Source: Ustilaginoidea virens (taxonomy: Eukaryota; Ascomycota; Sordariomycetes; Hypocreales; Clavicipitaceae). Taken from it: DNA of 64,000 bases. Shown here piece after piece: positions 22,772 through 33,988 of the stretch; position 1 is the stretch's first letter; the number at the start of each line of letters is the position of its first letter. The stretch spans positions 868,001-932,000 of the forward strand of contig NC_057317.1 of NCBI RefSeq assembly GCF_000687475.1, in the 5' to 3' direction. A model generated the notes under the pieces. That model ran no database searches. It was not told the DNA's origin and worked only from the letters and a program-made list of their open reading frames with translations. A program made the translations under genes and the position numbers.

Positions 22772-24272
22772 CCCCCGCCCGACGACTCGGCGGCGACCAG
22801 CTCTTCGCGTCGACCGACGGCACAGCCGCAGAGGCCCTGGGACGGCTGCTGCTCCAGCCGGACCTGGTGCCCGACGAGTGCGAGTCGCTGTACTACGATG
22901 CGTCTACGATGGCGGGCCTGAACGCGTTTTCACAGGTACGTGGGGGCTCTGGCCGCTGCTTTGCTTTGCTTTGCTTTGCTTTGCTTTGCTTTGCTTTGCT
23001 TTGCTTTGCTTTGCTTTGCTTTGCTTTATATATATATATATGTATACGTGTATATATCTGCAACTATAGCACATACATGCGTGTTGATTTTTTGGCCCTT
23101 TTGGCCTGCCGCCCCTCGCTGACGACGCTGCAAATAAAGGCCGCCCTGGACCGCCTCCGGGCGTACGAGCCGCCGCCGTTGCCGCTGTGGGATGCCCTGC
23201 CGGCCAGCAGGCGCGCCGCCGTGCTGGTGCTGCTGTACGCGGACCGCTGGGGCGACTTGCGCGTCGTCATCACCATGCGGGCCGCGTCGCTGAGGAGCTT
23301 CTCCGGCCACGCGGCCCTGCCGGGAGGAAAGGCCGACGGCCCGGACGAGACGCCTTGTAGGTGATGCCCCCGCGTGTGATTCTGCGTCGTCCGCAGCTTC
23401 GGCCTGTTGTCTCTGTCGACCGGGGGGGGGGGGGGGGGGCTCGACTTGGACGACTGTGATCTAGAGAGGAGGGACGAGGAGAGGAAAATGAGACGAATAG
23501 GAAGGGGCGGTGCTGACGGTCTTACTCCCCTTCCCCGCCGCAAGACCAGATTGCCCGCCGCGAGGCGTTCGAGGAGATCGGCCTCCCGATGGACGACGCC
23601 CGGCTGCCCCGGCCGTTCCGCCTGGAGCCGCTGTGCTGCCTGCCGCCGTCGCTGGCGCGCACGCACCTCGTCGTCAGGCCGTGCGTGGCGTTCCTGCACG
23701 CCGACCGGACCGACGCCGACCGGACCGACGCCGACCGGACCGACGGCGACGGCGACGGCGACGGCGGCGGCGGGTCGCCCGGCCCGCTGGTCGACGAGTC
23801 GCTCATGCCCAGGCTGGACGCCCGCGAGGTGGCCGCCGTCTTCACCGCCCCGCTGTACAACTTCCTCAAGGCGGGCGACCTGCCCCCGCGGCCGGGGCAG
23901 AAGGACCTGCCCCCGGGGCCGTGGTACGAGGGCGCCTGGACGTCGTGGAGGGACCTGCCCTGGCGCGTGCACAACTTTTACGTGCCCGTCAACAACCAGA
24001 CGGTGGCCAGGCCGCGCCGCGCCAGCGCCCAGGGGAACATGGGGGAGGCGCTCGAGGCCCAGCGCGAGCGCCAGGGCCGCTTCAAGGTCTGGGGCATGAC
24101 GGGCCGGCTGCTGGTGGACGCGGCGCGCATCGCCTACGCAGAGGACCCCGAGATGGAGCACAACGAGAGCTACGGCGACGGCGACATTATCCAGCGGGCG
24201 CAAGACGAGGGCATGTTTGACGACGCGAGGGAGGCCAGGAGACTGGCGAGCAACGAACCGGCCAAGATGTGA
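22651..24272 (+). CDS. PCD1: Nudix hydrolase, CoA-diphosphatase-like
   Basis: Three exons (22651-22935, 23140-23356, 23545-24272) give 409 residues. The second and third exons join inside the Nudix box, giving GGKADGPDE plus TPYQIARREAFEEIG. The REAFEE metal-binding core is intact; the first Gly-to-Glu spacing is one residue longer than the textbook GX5E. The preceding segment ITMRAASLRSFSGHA matches the motif that marks CoA diphosphatases (PCD1/NUDT7-8). Family knowledge: these enzymes hydrolyse CoA and acyl-CoA to 4'-phosphopantetheine compounds and 3',5'-ADP, often in peroxisomes or mitochondria. No clear targeting signal is seen; the C-terminus ends AKM, not a standard PTS1. An Ala-Asp repeat (residues 27-37) and an Asp-Arg-Thr repeat near residue 206 come from GC-rich microsatellites. 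Both introns use AAG acceptors; the first is largely a GCTTT repeat. The substrate is inferred from motifs only. Confidence 0.92.
22958..23041. repeat. (GCTTT)14 plus (TA)n inside Nudix intron 1
   Basis: Fourteen perfect GCTTT units (22958-23027) followed by TA repeats make up over a third of the 204-nt intron 22936-23139. The intron length is a multiple of three and the frame through it has no stop codon, so retention would not truncate the protein. Confidence 0.9.
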
Positions 24273-24409
24273 CCAAGAGAGTTGGGACTCGACGAGCGAC
24301 GAGCGGCGAGCGGCGAGCGTTGAACAAGCGCACGTGTTGCATGTATGTAATTTGGTCACGGCTAAGCCGCAGGCCGTGGGACGATGAAGAAGGAAATGAA
24401 GAAAATTAA

Positions 24410-24443
<34 letters not shown>

Positions 24444-24547
24444 AAGAGGAGGAGGAAAAAATAAGAATGGGCGGTTTGATGTCTCTCTCTTTTACTGGGT
24501 TCCCCATCCCGCCTAGCCGGCCGGCGGGCTTTGATCCCGTCTCTCCC

Positions 24548-25328
24548 CTAGTGACACGCGTTATCCTTGGTGGCAGAGGTAGTCTCCCCAAAGACGAGAT
24601 AGCCAAGAAACGCGCCCAGCGAGACGGCCACCATGACCCATCCGTTGTACGTCATAAAGATGAGCCTGCGGTAACACGACTCAGCCACGTGTGTCGTGTT
24701 CGTCGTGCGTGCGTGCGTGCGTGTCGTGTCGGTCGTGTCAAGGGGAGACGCGCCCGGGGAGCCAACCTACATGAGCATAAAGGCATAAAAGTTCTGGAAG
24801 CCGTAGAGGCACGCCTTGACGAGGTGTCCGCGCCGGCCGGCCTGGTGCTGCGTTTGCCCTGGCGCGAGCAAGGGCACCGTCTCAGCAAGTCGGTCACGAT
24901 CTTGCGCCACAGGCAGCTGGTGAGAAGAAGCCGCGCAAGAGGGGGGGGGGGGGGGGGGGGGGGAAGAAAACGTACGGGGCATGGCGGAGATGGCGGTGTC
25001 GAGGCGGGCCTCGTACCGGCGCGAGAGGGCGCGCAGGGCCTCGTAGCCCATGGCGAGGAGGACGACGGCGAGGAGCGACGAGACGAGGCCGACGGGGGAG
25101 CGGATGTGCCACTGGCGGAAGACGATGCAGAGGTTGGCGGTGTCCCAGGTGAAGAGCATCTGGGAGGGCGAGGGCGAGGGCGAGGGCGGGGGCGAGGGCG
25201 GGGCAGGGTTAGCCGGGGGCGGCGCGGCACGGCACGGCACGGTGAAGCAACGAGGGAGGACGTACGTTCATGCTGCACATGTCGTCGTGGCCGCCGTGGC
25301 CGCCGTGGTCCATGCCTGCGTGGTCCAT
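24548..25328 (-). CDS. Ctr-family copper transporter
   Basis: Four exons on the minus strand (25328-25266, 25159-24976, 24858-24771, 24665-24548) give 150 residues. The short N-terminus is rich in Met, His and Gly (MDHAGMDHGG), as in copper-binding Ctr ectodomains, and ends DDMCSMN. The first membrane helix lies around residues 40-60. The last two exons give helices two and three with the hallmark MxxxM (MLIFM) and GxxxG-like (GAFLGY) motifs and the family-typical end ATKDNACH. Family knowledge: trimeric Ctr proteins import Cu(I) at the plasma membrane or release it from the vacuole; the short N-terminus cannot decide between them. A possible acceptor (CTCGCAG) lies just upstream of the chosen ATG, so a 5' untranslated or extra coding exon may exist. 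Intron 2 contains a G23 run on the + strand. Confidence 0.9.
24941..24963. repeat. G23 homopolymer within a Ctr transporter intron
   Basis: An uninterrupted G23 run on the + strand, hence C23 in the pre-mRNA of the copper transporter. It sits within the 117-nt intron 24859-24975, close to its donor site. Confidence 0.9.
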
Positions 25329-26342
25329 GGCGGGCTGGGAGTTGGACGAGGCCTGCGAGAAAGGGGGGCCAGTCAGTGGGCAAAGTTTGTCTGCAGCGGT
25401 CGGGGGCGGGCCAACTGGCAAGTGGAAAAGGAAAAGTCGGGCGCGTCGTGGAGCAGCAAGCAGCTGGTGGTGATCCGGGACGGATGGATACGGAAGGATG
25501 GATGGAGACGGATGGACGGATGGACGGGCGGACGGACGGGCGGATGACGGATGACGGATGACGGATGACGGATGGGATGGATGGAATGGCATTCATGAGG
25601 CAGCCCCCCCCCCTCCCCCCCTGCCCCCCTGCCCAAGAGGGAATATGAGCTGGTTTTTCCCTCTTCCCCCCTTCTTTCCCCAGCTCGGCCTGGTCGGCAG
25701 GGGCCCAGTCCGGCGGGGCTCCTCTCATGCTGGCGTCAACCACATATATATGTATGTACATACATACCTACAAGTAGTACGGAGTACTGCAGAACTTGCT
25801 TGCTGCCAGCACCCAGCCTGCCTGTGTGGCGCCGACGCCGGGAACTGACGCGCAGCGCCCACAGGGCACGTGGCTCAGCCGGTGGCGCCGACGGCCTTTG
25901 TGCTACGACGATCCCCCCCCCGGGACCGCAGGATGCAGGACGCAGGACGCAGGACGCAGGACCACGTCGGCAGTTGGCGCGCCGGCAGAGCTGGAGAAGC
26001 AACCTGACGGCAGGCGGGCAGCCCGGCTCAAGAGCCCCCCGTGATGAAGCTATCGATCCGTGGGGCGGGAGCGAATCCGTACTGTGGCGGACGCCGTTTG
26101 GAAGAGGGGGGCGAAGGGGGGGGGGGGAGGGATTTTGGATTACCTAAGTTGCCCCGTTGAAAACGACCGGCGATGCCGGCTCATGGCTCGTCGCTGGCTC
26201 ATGGCTCACGGCTCATGGCTAATGCCTCATGGGCTTTCTGCCTCTTGCCCACCTGCTCCTGCTCCCCCCCCCCCCCCCGCAGACAAACCAAAACCAGCTC
26301 GCCTGCCCGCCACCGCGTCGCCAGAAACCCCCCGTCGTCGAC
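25329..26342. promoter_or_regulatory. Divergent promoter region, Ctr transporter / BNA1
   Basis: The 1.0 kb between the two starts contains GGATGGAC/GGATGACG-type short tandem repeats (about 25481-25575), an ATATATGTATGTACATACATACC near-palindrome around 25743-25768, a TACGGAGTA motif at 25778, a GGACGCA repeat near 25930-25960, and a GGCTCATGGCT repeat at about 26178-26220. No gene is supported. Confidence 0.5.
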
Positions 26343-27138
26343 ATGCTCTCTACCCCGATCAACTTGCCCAGGTGGTCAGTCAGGCGGCATTTCCGTCGTC
26401 GTCGTCCCCCCTCTTCCCCTGTCCTTCCCTTGTCTCCCTCTTCACCCAATCTTCCCCCTGACTGACTGGCCGCCGCGGGGGGGGGAAATGAAACCGGGGG
26501 AACAAAAAAAAATTAGGCTCGAGGAAAACTCGCACATGCTCCAGCCGCCCGTCAACAACTACTGCGTCTACAACCAAGACTTTACCGTCATGGTGAGTTC
26601 CCTCGCCCGAGAAAATCCAATCAGAAAATCCAATCCACCCGGGGGACCTGAGCATGACAATGACACCGCGTCGCAAAATTCGCAGATTGTCGGCGGCCCC
26701 AACGCCCGCTCCGACTACCACATCAACCCCACGCCCGAGTGGTTCTACCAGCACCGCGGCGCCATGGTGCTCAAGGTCGTCGACCACGACGGCGCCTTTC
26801 GCGACGTGGTCCTCCGCCAGGGCGACATGTTCCTCCTGCCGCCCAACACGCCCCACAACCCCGTCCGCTTCGCCGGCACCGTCGGCCTCGTGCTCGAGCA
26901 GCGCCGCCCGCCCGGCTCCGTCGACCGCATGCGCTGGTACTGCGCGTCCTGCCCCGGCGCCGTCGTCGTCCACGAGGAAGCCTTCCACTGCGTCGACCTG
27001 GGCTCGCAGATCAAGCAGGCCGTCGAGGATTTCAGCCGCGACGACCAGAAGCGCCGTTGTCGTCGGTGTGGCCAGTTGGCCGACTGGGCGCCCGCGCAGG
27101 GCTCCGTTCCGGATCCTAACCTCGGCGACGTGAGCTGA
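26343..27138 (+). CDS. bna1: 3-hydroxyanthranilate 3,4-dioxygenase
   Basis: Three exons (26343-26374, 26517-26592, 26686-27138) give 186 residues. The spliced N-terminus reads MLSTPINLPRW then LEENSHMLQPPVNNY, the family signature. Cupin metal ligands are visible in the DYHINPTPEWFYQ segment (His and Glu) and the second His in NTPHNPVR. Substrate-contacting residues IVGGPNARSDY are present. The C-terminus carries two CxxC pairs (CASC, CRRCG) forming the second iron site of the long-form enzyme found in bacteria and fungi. Family knowledge: it opens the ring of 3-hydroxyanthranilate, leading to quinolinate and then NAD in the cytosolic kynurenine pathway. The short first exon uses the donor GTCAGT. 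It converges on the FAH-fold gene 334 bp away; a T39 tract lies just after the stop codon. Confidence 0.95.
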
Positions 27139-27160
27139 TGGCCAACGAAAAAAGGGGGCA

Positions 27161-27202
<42 letters not shown>

Positions 27203-27472
27203 GTGCTTCGGGTGTACATGGGAGCAGCGACAATGACAATTTGGGAAGGGGGGAGGAATAAGAACAGGACAAAAAAGGAATCGAGGAAAACGGGAACATA
27301 AAAGAAAACAAGGAGAAACAAAAAGAGGAGCAAGTGTACATCATCACCCTCCTACCTTGGTCCTTGTGTATATATATCTCGAGTACATACGGCTTGTTTT
27401 GCTTCTTCTTCTTCTTCTTCAAACCTCGTCTTTCTTGACCATCGCAATGTGCGTTCGTGCCCGGCGCGCTGG
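27139..27472. repeat. Convergent spacer with a T39 tract
   Basis: The 334-bp shared 3' region of BNA1 and the FAH-fold gene contains an uninterrupted T39 tract (27163-27201), A-rich stretches, and a short CTT repeat near 27402-27420. No gene is seen. Confidence 0.8.
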
Positions 27473-28524
27473 CTACGTCTCGGCAAACTCGTACGACGAA
27501 GGCGACTGCTCAACCCGGACTTCCACCTTGCCCTCCTCCACCTCCTTGCCGTTGACGCGCACCCCCGCACGCATCACGTCGCCCGGCACGACGGGCCCGA
27601 CCCCGGCCGGCGTGCCCGTCAGCACAATGTCGCCGGGGTGCAGCGTCATGACCTTGGACACGTCGCTCATGATTCGAGGGATCGGGTAGATCATGAGGCC
27701 CGTGGACCCGTCCTGCCTCGTCTCGCCGTTGACCTGCAGGAACAGCTCCACGTCCTGGGGATCCGAAATGGCCGCCTTGGGGATGACGTTGCTCATGGGA
27801 AGGAACGTGTCGAAGCCCTTGGCAATGTCCCACGGGAGGCCCTTTTTCTTGGCCTCGTCCTGGACGTTTCGCGCCGTCATGTCAATGGCCACGGCGTAGG
27901 CTGACGACTGATTAGCGATTTGGCGTGGGGGGAACACATAAAAGATAGAAGGGGAAGAAAAAAAAAAAAGGACTGCATAGAAAAGCAACCAACCTTTGAT
28001 GGCTTCCAGCGCGCCTTGCGTGTCGTCGGCTCGGAGATCCCTTACCACCTTGCCGACGACGAGAGCCAGCTCGACCTCGAAATGCATCCTGACGCCCCTA
28101 GGCTGCAGGCAGGGGCCCTGGCCGGGGAGCAGGATGGAAGAGGGTGGCTTCAGGAAGAAGAAGGGCTGCTTGGGCTTTTTGTTCTGCAGCTCGGCAATGT
28201 GGTCTCTGGGGTTGGTGGTTGGTACGTCAGCGCTTGATCCGGACTGTCCGGCATCTTGTCTCCCCCTCTCGTCTGTTTTTCCCTTCCTTTGCTTGTTTCT
28301 TTCTTCATCTCGAAATTCCCCGTCCGTTTCCACCCCCCCCTCTTTCTCCGTGCATTCATCAACGCCGTCTGACCCAAGCACCGCAATGCAAAGACACACT
28401 GGGGGAGGGAGGGATTCACGCACGCGTAGTTGCGGCCGATGCAAACCACTTTCCCGGCCCGCTGCAGCGCCGACGGTGCAGCCATCGTGGCCATGGTCCT
28501 CCCGAGGACCAGCATGGCGGCCAA
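27473..28524 (-). CDS. Fumarylacetoacetate hydrolase-fold protein (FAHD1/acylpyruvase type)
   Basis: Three exons on the minus strand (28524-28424, 28205-27994, 27900-27473) give 246 residues. The splices rebuild the conserved strings VVCIGRNYADHIAEL and EAIKAYAVAIDMTARN. Catalytic features are the metal ligands in HFEVELALVV (E-x-E) and the distal Asp in AIDMTARN, with the TGTPAGVGPV loop near the C-terminus. Family knowledge: short FAH-domain proteins include mitochondrial acylpyruvases and oxaloacetate decarboxylases; full fumarylacetoacetases are longer and have an SH3-like N-terminal domain, absent here. The N-terminus with Met, Ala, Arg and Leu could be a weak mitochondrial presequence. 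Donors are GTGCGT and GTTGGT. Substrate is not decided by sequence; its position beside BNA1 may be coincidental. Confidence 0.92.
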
Positions 28525-29126
28525 GATTTCTTGTAGAGACGGCGAGAGAAGCCGGGTGTTTGTGTGCGATGGGTGCTGTTTGGCTGCTGACGGGAATGGA
28601 ATTGGACGTCCAAGACTCTCCGAGGGAGGTGGTTGGGTGTCACGGCTGTTCTGTTTTGTGGGGTGGCAGGCGTCTTCCAGTACGTCGCGGCCCCGTCATG
28701 GCCCACTTGCAGCTGTCGACTTGCAGCTGTCGACTTGCAGCTGTCGAATCGTCGCTCTCTGCAAGACATCATCATCATCACCCATGCAACCAAACACGCC
28801 AAGAGGACACAGCAGCTTTTACATGGCCACAACAACGTCGGTCGGCACATGGCCCCTGTGCTACCAACAAGCAGCAACATGTTCAAAACAACCCTTGGCC
28901 CCTTCGACTCTGCACATCTAAGCCTTATTACCCAGACCAGACCGTTTTACTTCTTCTCCTCGCGTCATGTCTCATCGCTGCCATGCTGCCATGCACAATG
29001 CAAAATTCAGAAACATCCACTTTGATGCAAAGCCTTGCCGGCACAACCCACAGCCGCACGCAGATTTATCTACAGTCGCTGCAACTACAGTAGCATAACC
29101 ACCGCTAGCCCCGCATGCAAGCCGCG
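28525..29126. other. Spacer between FAH-fold gene start and CUL3 stop
   Basis: This 600-bp region is the likely promoter of the FAH-fold gene (-) and 3' flank of cullin-3 (-). It has three tandem 13-bp units CTTGCAGCTGTCG-like (about 28706-28748). Open frames have no recognisable features. Confidence 0.5.
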
Positions 29127-32100
29127 TCAAGCCACATACCGATACGTCGACGGCGCTTCTTCTTCATCCGGCCGCTCCAAGTATTCTCGTACAATTAGAT
29201 CCTCGATGCGTTTTTTGATGAGCGACACTTCGGGCTTGAACCGTCCGACAAGTTGAGAGACAACTTCGCTGACCAGCTGGGAGTGGCTGAGTTCCTTCCG
29301 AGACCTTGTGGCTGGTGAGTTTATAAAAGAAAGCAAGTACACAAAAAAAAAACACAAAAAAAAAAAAAAAAAAAAAAAAAACAAGAAAGAGAGAGGGCAA
29401 GGGAGAAGGAGAGGGAGAGGGAAACCGGGCTGGCACACGTACTTCATAATCCGCACAATCGCAGCATCCACAATGTGCGCTCTCGTCTGATTGTTCTTGT
29501 CCTCGGTATTCCTTCTCTCTTGCGTATCCTCGACTTTTGACACCGCGTTGATGATGGGCGCCTTGATGCGCACCGTCTTGCTCTGAAAGCTCGAGTTGAA
29601 GCTGAACCTGTCCCCTGCCTTGACTGCCTTGGTGGGCGGCTCCTTGGCCAGCACGCGAGACTTGGGCGCAACCGCAATCGCCGTCAATGCCCTCATCAGG
29701 TCCGCGGTGGATATGTTGGTCTTGGCTTGAATCTCCTCAAACGACAGACTGTCGCCGTCTTCAAGCTCGTTGAACAGAAGCAGGACCACCATGGCGTACG
29801 TCGGCACGTTCATCTCGTAGCGCCGCTCTTTCCCCAGGAGGCCTGGTTTGCCGGCCACGGCTGGAAACACGCACTTGACGTCCGCGCTGCCCGCGCTGCC
29901 CATCCACGTGAGCTTTCGCCCGTTTCTGTTGGCCAGGTAAAACTGCTCAAAGCTGGCCTGAAGCCGTTGGACGTCCGACGGATAGTTGCAAGCGGCCCGC
30001 GACCTCTCGCCGAGCGTCGATTGGCGGCCCATTACGTCCTGCGGCCAGTAGTTGGTGGTGAGGACGCTGACGTTCAGATCGACGACCTTTTCGCCCGCGC
30101 TGACGTTGCGGACGTGGTCCCGGTACGTTGTCGTGAGCTCCGAGGACGTCGCCAGGTCCCGAAACATGCCTTCAAACTTGCTGGTGAATTGCTGGCCCAG
30201 CTCTTGCTTCATGCGCGAGATGATTTGCTTCTCCACGTCGTGGCTTTCCGACTTGCCGTGGAGCAGCCGGCGGGCCAGGTGCCTCTGGTAATAAGTCTGG
30301 AACAAGTCTCGGTCAAGGAGGTACCTGATGAGGACAATCGCCTTGTCCAACACGGCATCTATCTCGGCCTCGGTCTTGCCTCTGATGCCTCTCTTCAGAT
30401 TCTCGTCGATGAACAGGGAGACGTATTCGGAGCTGCGCGAAAACATGTTGATAAAGTCGGAGAAGCTCTTGGTCAGCGATGTTTGAATCACCAGGTCGTC
30501 CTGGAAGCACTGCGTCAGTAGATTGTCAAACTTGTCCTTGAGACGCAGCACGTCGTCGACCCATTTGATGGCGGCCGCGGTCTGCTGCGCAGCCGGGTTG
30601 AGCGCCCGCGTCTTTTCTCCCTGGGCAGGCCCCTCGCCGTCGCCGCCCTCGGGCTGCTGCATCGTGGTAAAATCCGTATTCTTCAGGACCGTTTCGATCT
30701 CGAGGCCGAGCTCCACGACTCGTTTTTGCAAAATGTCGCGGAGCGAAGTCTTTTCCTCCTGCACTCTCGAAATCAGCCTGTAGAGTATGGCCAAGTCCTC
30801 GGTCTTGTCGTTGTCAATCATCCATCTCAACCCACCGCCTTCCATGGACAAGAAGTCGGAAAGGTGCTTGACGATGAGCTGCTCGTCTATGACGGCAGAG
30901 ACCCTCGGCAGTGTTTCCAGCTCTATGGTTGTACCGCACCTGTCCACCTCCTCGTTCAGCCGCCTCTGCGTGTGACGCAGCCAGGCGCTGGCGTCGCCTT
31001 CTCGGAGCAGTCGCTCACATTCTGCGCTGTAAAACGACTCACTGTTGCTCAGAAAGCGAGGCTCGAAAACGGTGAGATAGAGTTTGTTGCTTTCCGTTTC
31101 GTCGTCAGCATCGTATAAGCAGCTCAGCATGCGACTGCAGCTGCGAATCAGATTCCTGTCAATGACGTCTCCCTCGCGCTCCATGTCGATCTGATCCAAG
31201 ACGACGGAGACGAGTATGTCCATGACGAGGCTGCTCGAGTTGGATTTGAGACACGACCGTAAGATATGATCGCGAAAGAGGGCAATGGTAGTTGCGAATA
31301 TCGGCACCCGATTGGGCTCTTGCTGTGTGTAGCCTCTGTCCAGGTACATGAGTATGTCGGCTGTCATGTTCATGGACACGTTGTGGTCCTCCCAGGTATC
31401 GCGTAGACCTTTGAGAAACTTTTCGCCCGTCTGCCGTCTTTCGCTGACAGAGCTCGAAAGCTTGTTGTCCACACCAACGCTGACCAGGCATTTGGTGACT
31501 AGGACCTCGATCTTGGGGATGACATGCTCGGCGAACCACTGCTCCTCGAATTGCTTGACTCGCTCATAGAGGACCTGGCCTTTTTTCTTCAGCACAATCT
31601 TATACGCGGCTCTATACAGCTCCTCGAACGAGAGCCGACCGCAGCTCTTGTTGTGGATGTCTCGCAAGGCTTCCTTGAGCATGTTCCAGCAATCTTCAAA
31701 GTCGGCTCCTTCTCCAGCAACGTTGGGCTGTGATGATGCATGTTAGCCACTCTGCCCCTGCCTTTTTTTTTGTCCTTTTTTCCATAATAGTGTTGCAGGT
31801 TTTGGCTTTTAGAGGGAAAGAAAAGAGTGAAGCTGCGCCGCGTGTGCGGTGGAAGAATCTGGCAACATTCAGCTTGGATCATGTACAAACGAGGCGCTCT
31901 CTGATACTGGGAAGCAAAAGGGAGCTGTTACAGAGACGTGATCCAGCACGTGAAAGCTCAGGCTCTGCCACGCCAGACGGGATAACCTAAAGAAAGGAAA
32001 AGGGAAAGAAAGGAAAGGAAGAGGAAAAGAAGAGGAAAAGAATAGCCAGGCGCGCGTCTGTCTGTATCATATCGCGGCGTGGGAGAGAAGCAAAAAACGG

Positions 32101-32207
32101 TCAAGACAAGGGAATCTTCATAGTCACCTGGGGAAACTTGCACGAACAATGCGACGAGGCGGGCGGATGCGGCCTCGCGCTCCCGCGCCACCTCGCCCGG
32201 AAATCAT
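29127..32207 (-). CDS. cul3: Cullin-3, scaffold of CRL3 ubiquitin ligases
   Basis: Main exons on the minus strand are 31727-29443 and 29304-29127, encoding 820 residues from PNVAGEGADFEDCW to the stop. A first exon from 32207 encodes a basic N-terminus (MISGRGGAGARGRIRPPRR), typical of fungal Cul3. The exon-1 donor is uncertain: GTTCGT after position 32148 keeps the frame (840 residues in all), while the GTGACT donor at 32127 would need a further small exon. Cullin repeats fill the N-terminal half; the cullin homology domain includes TLGERSR-type and LLFNELEDGDSLSFEEI segments; the C-terminal winged helix contains the neddylation site IVRIMKSRKELSH, split by the last intron. Family knowledge: CUL3 joins BTB-domain substrate adaptors to RBX1. 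The last intron uses an AAG acceptor and contains a long A tract. Confidence 0.92.
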
Positions 32208-32885
32208 GATGGCAGAAACCCTGGTCCCGGAAGAAAGAAACGCGTCGGGGGTTCGAGGAAGCGACGCAAAGGGCTGGGATCGTGGCGACGCAGTTTCAAC
32301 ATGCAGCAATCCGACGGTGGGGTAGACCAGCCCGGGCGTGACGGCTCCCAATGGAACATACAGGTGGCAACGAGACAAAAAGGTTGCCAGGCAAGGAGAA
32401 GGGAGGTTGGGAGGAAAATTTTCCGGCCGGGTTTGGACGCTTGCCTGCCCTCCTCCAGTCGCATGAGGGAGATCAGTGAATGATGTCTTGTTGAAACGGT
32501 CTCGGGCCGGAAAATGGCTGGCTTGGCGTCATGTTCTGCAACATGGGAGATGATGATGGTTGCAGGGAATGGTTTCACCAGGACTCTGGAACTCTTTGCT
32601 GAGGACGGGACGGCACCGGGGCGTTGCCAGTTGCCAGTGCACAGGGCCTGGCAGCGCAAGAGCCCCGTGGCTTATCGATAACGAGCCGCAGGTGATGGCT
32701 CCAGGCAATGGACAAGTAGTGTCACGTGGATTCTCGAGGCGGGGCGCCCGCCATCAGGCTGGGGCTGGGGTTGAGAAGTTGTGATGTTTGCAGAATAGAA
32801 GCACAATTTGTGGACAAGCAACACGAGCAAACACCTCAACAACACCTTCATCGAAGCCGCCTTCCGGGGCCGTCGTATCGCCACC
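32208..32885. promoter_or_regulatory. Divergent promoter region, CUL3 / SmD1
   Basis: The 678 bp between the two start codons hold no supported gene. The compositions are mixed, with no strong repeat. It probably serves both housekeeping genes. Confidence 0.45.
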
Positions 32886-33537
32886 ATGAAGCTCGTCAGG
32901 TAAGCACGGATCTGTTCCCTCGGCCGTCACCCGCGGCAACCTGATTTTCTCCTCTTTTCCTCCTCATTTCCTCCTCTTCTTCTTTTTTTTATCACCGATT
33001 CGGCCCCAACCGTCGTCAATCTGACACGCGACATTCCAGATTCTTGATGAAATGTGCCAACGAGACGGTCACGATTGAACTGAAAAACGGTACGGCAGGT
33101 CCCTTCCCCCTCCACTCTCACCCCGGCTCCCCTCCGGCGAAGCCGGCACATTGCGCCCAAACGGCTTGCAGGCGACTGACTTGGCGTTGCGGCTGCCGGC
33201 TGCTCTAGGCACCATTGTCCACGGCACCATCTCCTCGGTCTCGCCGCAGATGAACACGGCCCTGCGCACCGTCAAGATGACGCCCAAGGGGCAAGACCCC
33301 GTAGCCCTCGACACCATGAACATCCGAGGCTCCACCATCCGATACTTCATCCTCCCCGACTCGCTCCCCCTCGACACGCTATTAATCGACGACGCGCCCA
33401 AGCCCAGGAACAAGGCTCGCAAGGAAGCTGAGCGAGGAGGAGGTGGCGGCGGCGGCGGCGGCGGCCGTGGACGCGGCGGCAGAGGAGGCGGCAGGGGCCG
33501 CGGGCGCGGGCGCGGTTTCGGACGCGGTCGGGGCTAA
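32886..33537 (+). CDS. smd1: Small nuclear ribonucleoprotein SmD1
   Basis: Three exons (32886-32899, 33040-33089, 33209-33537) give 130 residues. The 14-nt first exon encodes only MKLVR in part. The spliced start [19 protein letters not shown] matches SmD1, followed by the Sm1 core ([19 protein letters not shown]) and Sm2 motif ([18 protein letters not shown]). The C-terminus is a Gly/Arg tail with RGRGRG repeats, a substrate for symmetric arginine dimethylation in this family. Family knowledge: SmD1 is part of the heteroheptameric Sm ring on U1, U2, U4 and U5 snRNAs in the nucleus. Length is close to human SmD1 (119 residues). It is divergent from CUL3 and convergent with MTQ2. Three exons, two of them tiny, are packed into 0.65 kb. 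Confidence 0.96.
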
Positions 33538-33951
33538 GGAGCCGTCAAAAAAGCAACGGGTAGAAAGGGGGGAAAAGAAAGCAGAAGAAGAGGAAGATGA
33601 AGCGAGGGTGTCGATCGGGGGACAGCGGAAACCAAGTCACCGCAGGCTTTCTTTTCGTACAGTCGGCGACGGACCGCGCGGGAACGGGATGCCAGTCTTG
33701 GTTGAGGGATTTTCATTCCCCTTTCAAACCATCGGGTTTGGCGCTTGCACGTCCGAACATCATGCATGATGGCTTGTATCGGGTGGGAAAGCCAGGCCAC
33801 GTTCCACCGTCGTGGCACTGGCATTCAGCAGCATCAAGCGCGAGAACCCCGTGGGCAGAAGAAGAAGGAAGCGAGAGGAGCTACTTTGGCGTGAGCGATT
33901 TCACGGACGCATCTGCAACGGTACCTGGCGTTTGGGTTGTTTGCCACCAAC

Positions 33952-33988
<37 letters not shown>

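Noticed and set aside
23064..24359. 431-codon frame opposite the Nudix gene
   Set aside because: It is the antisense shadow of the Nudix exons and crosses their introns without splice support.
26380..27333. 317-codon frame opposite BNA1
   Set aside because: Antisense shadow of BNA1 plus translation of the T39 tract as poly-Lys.
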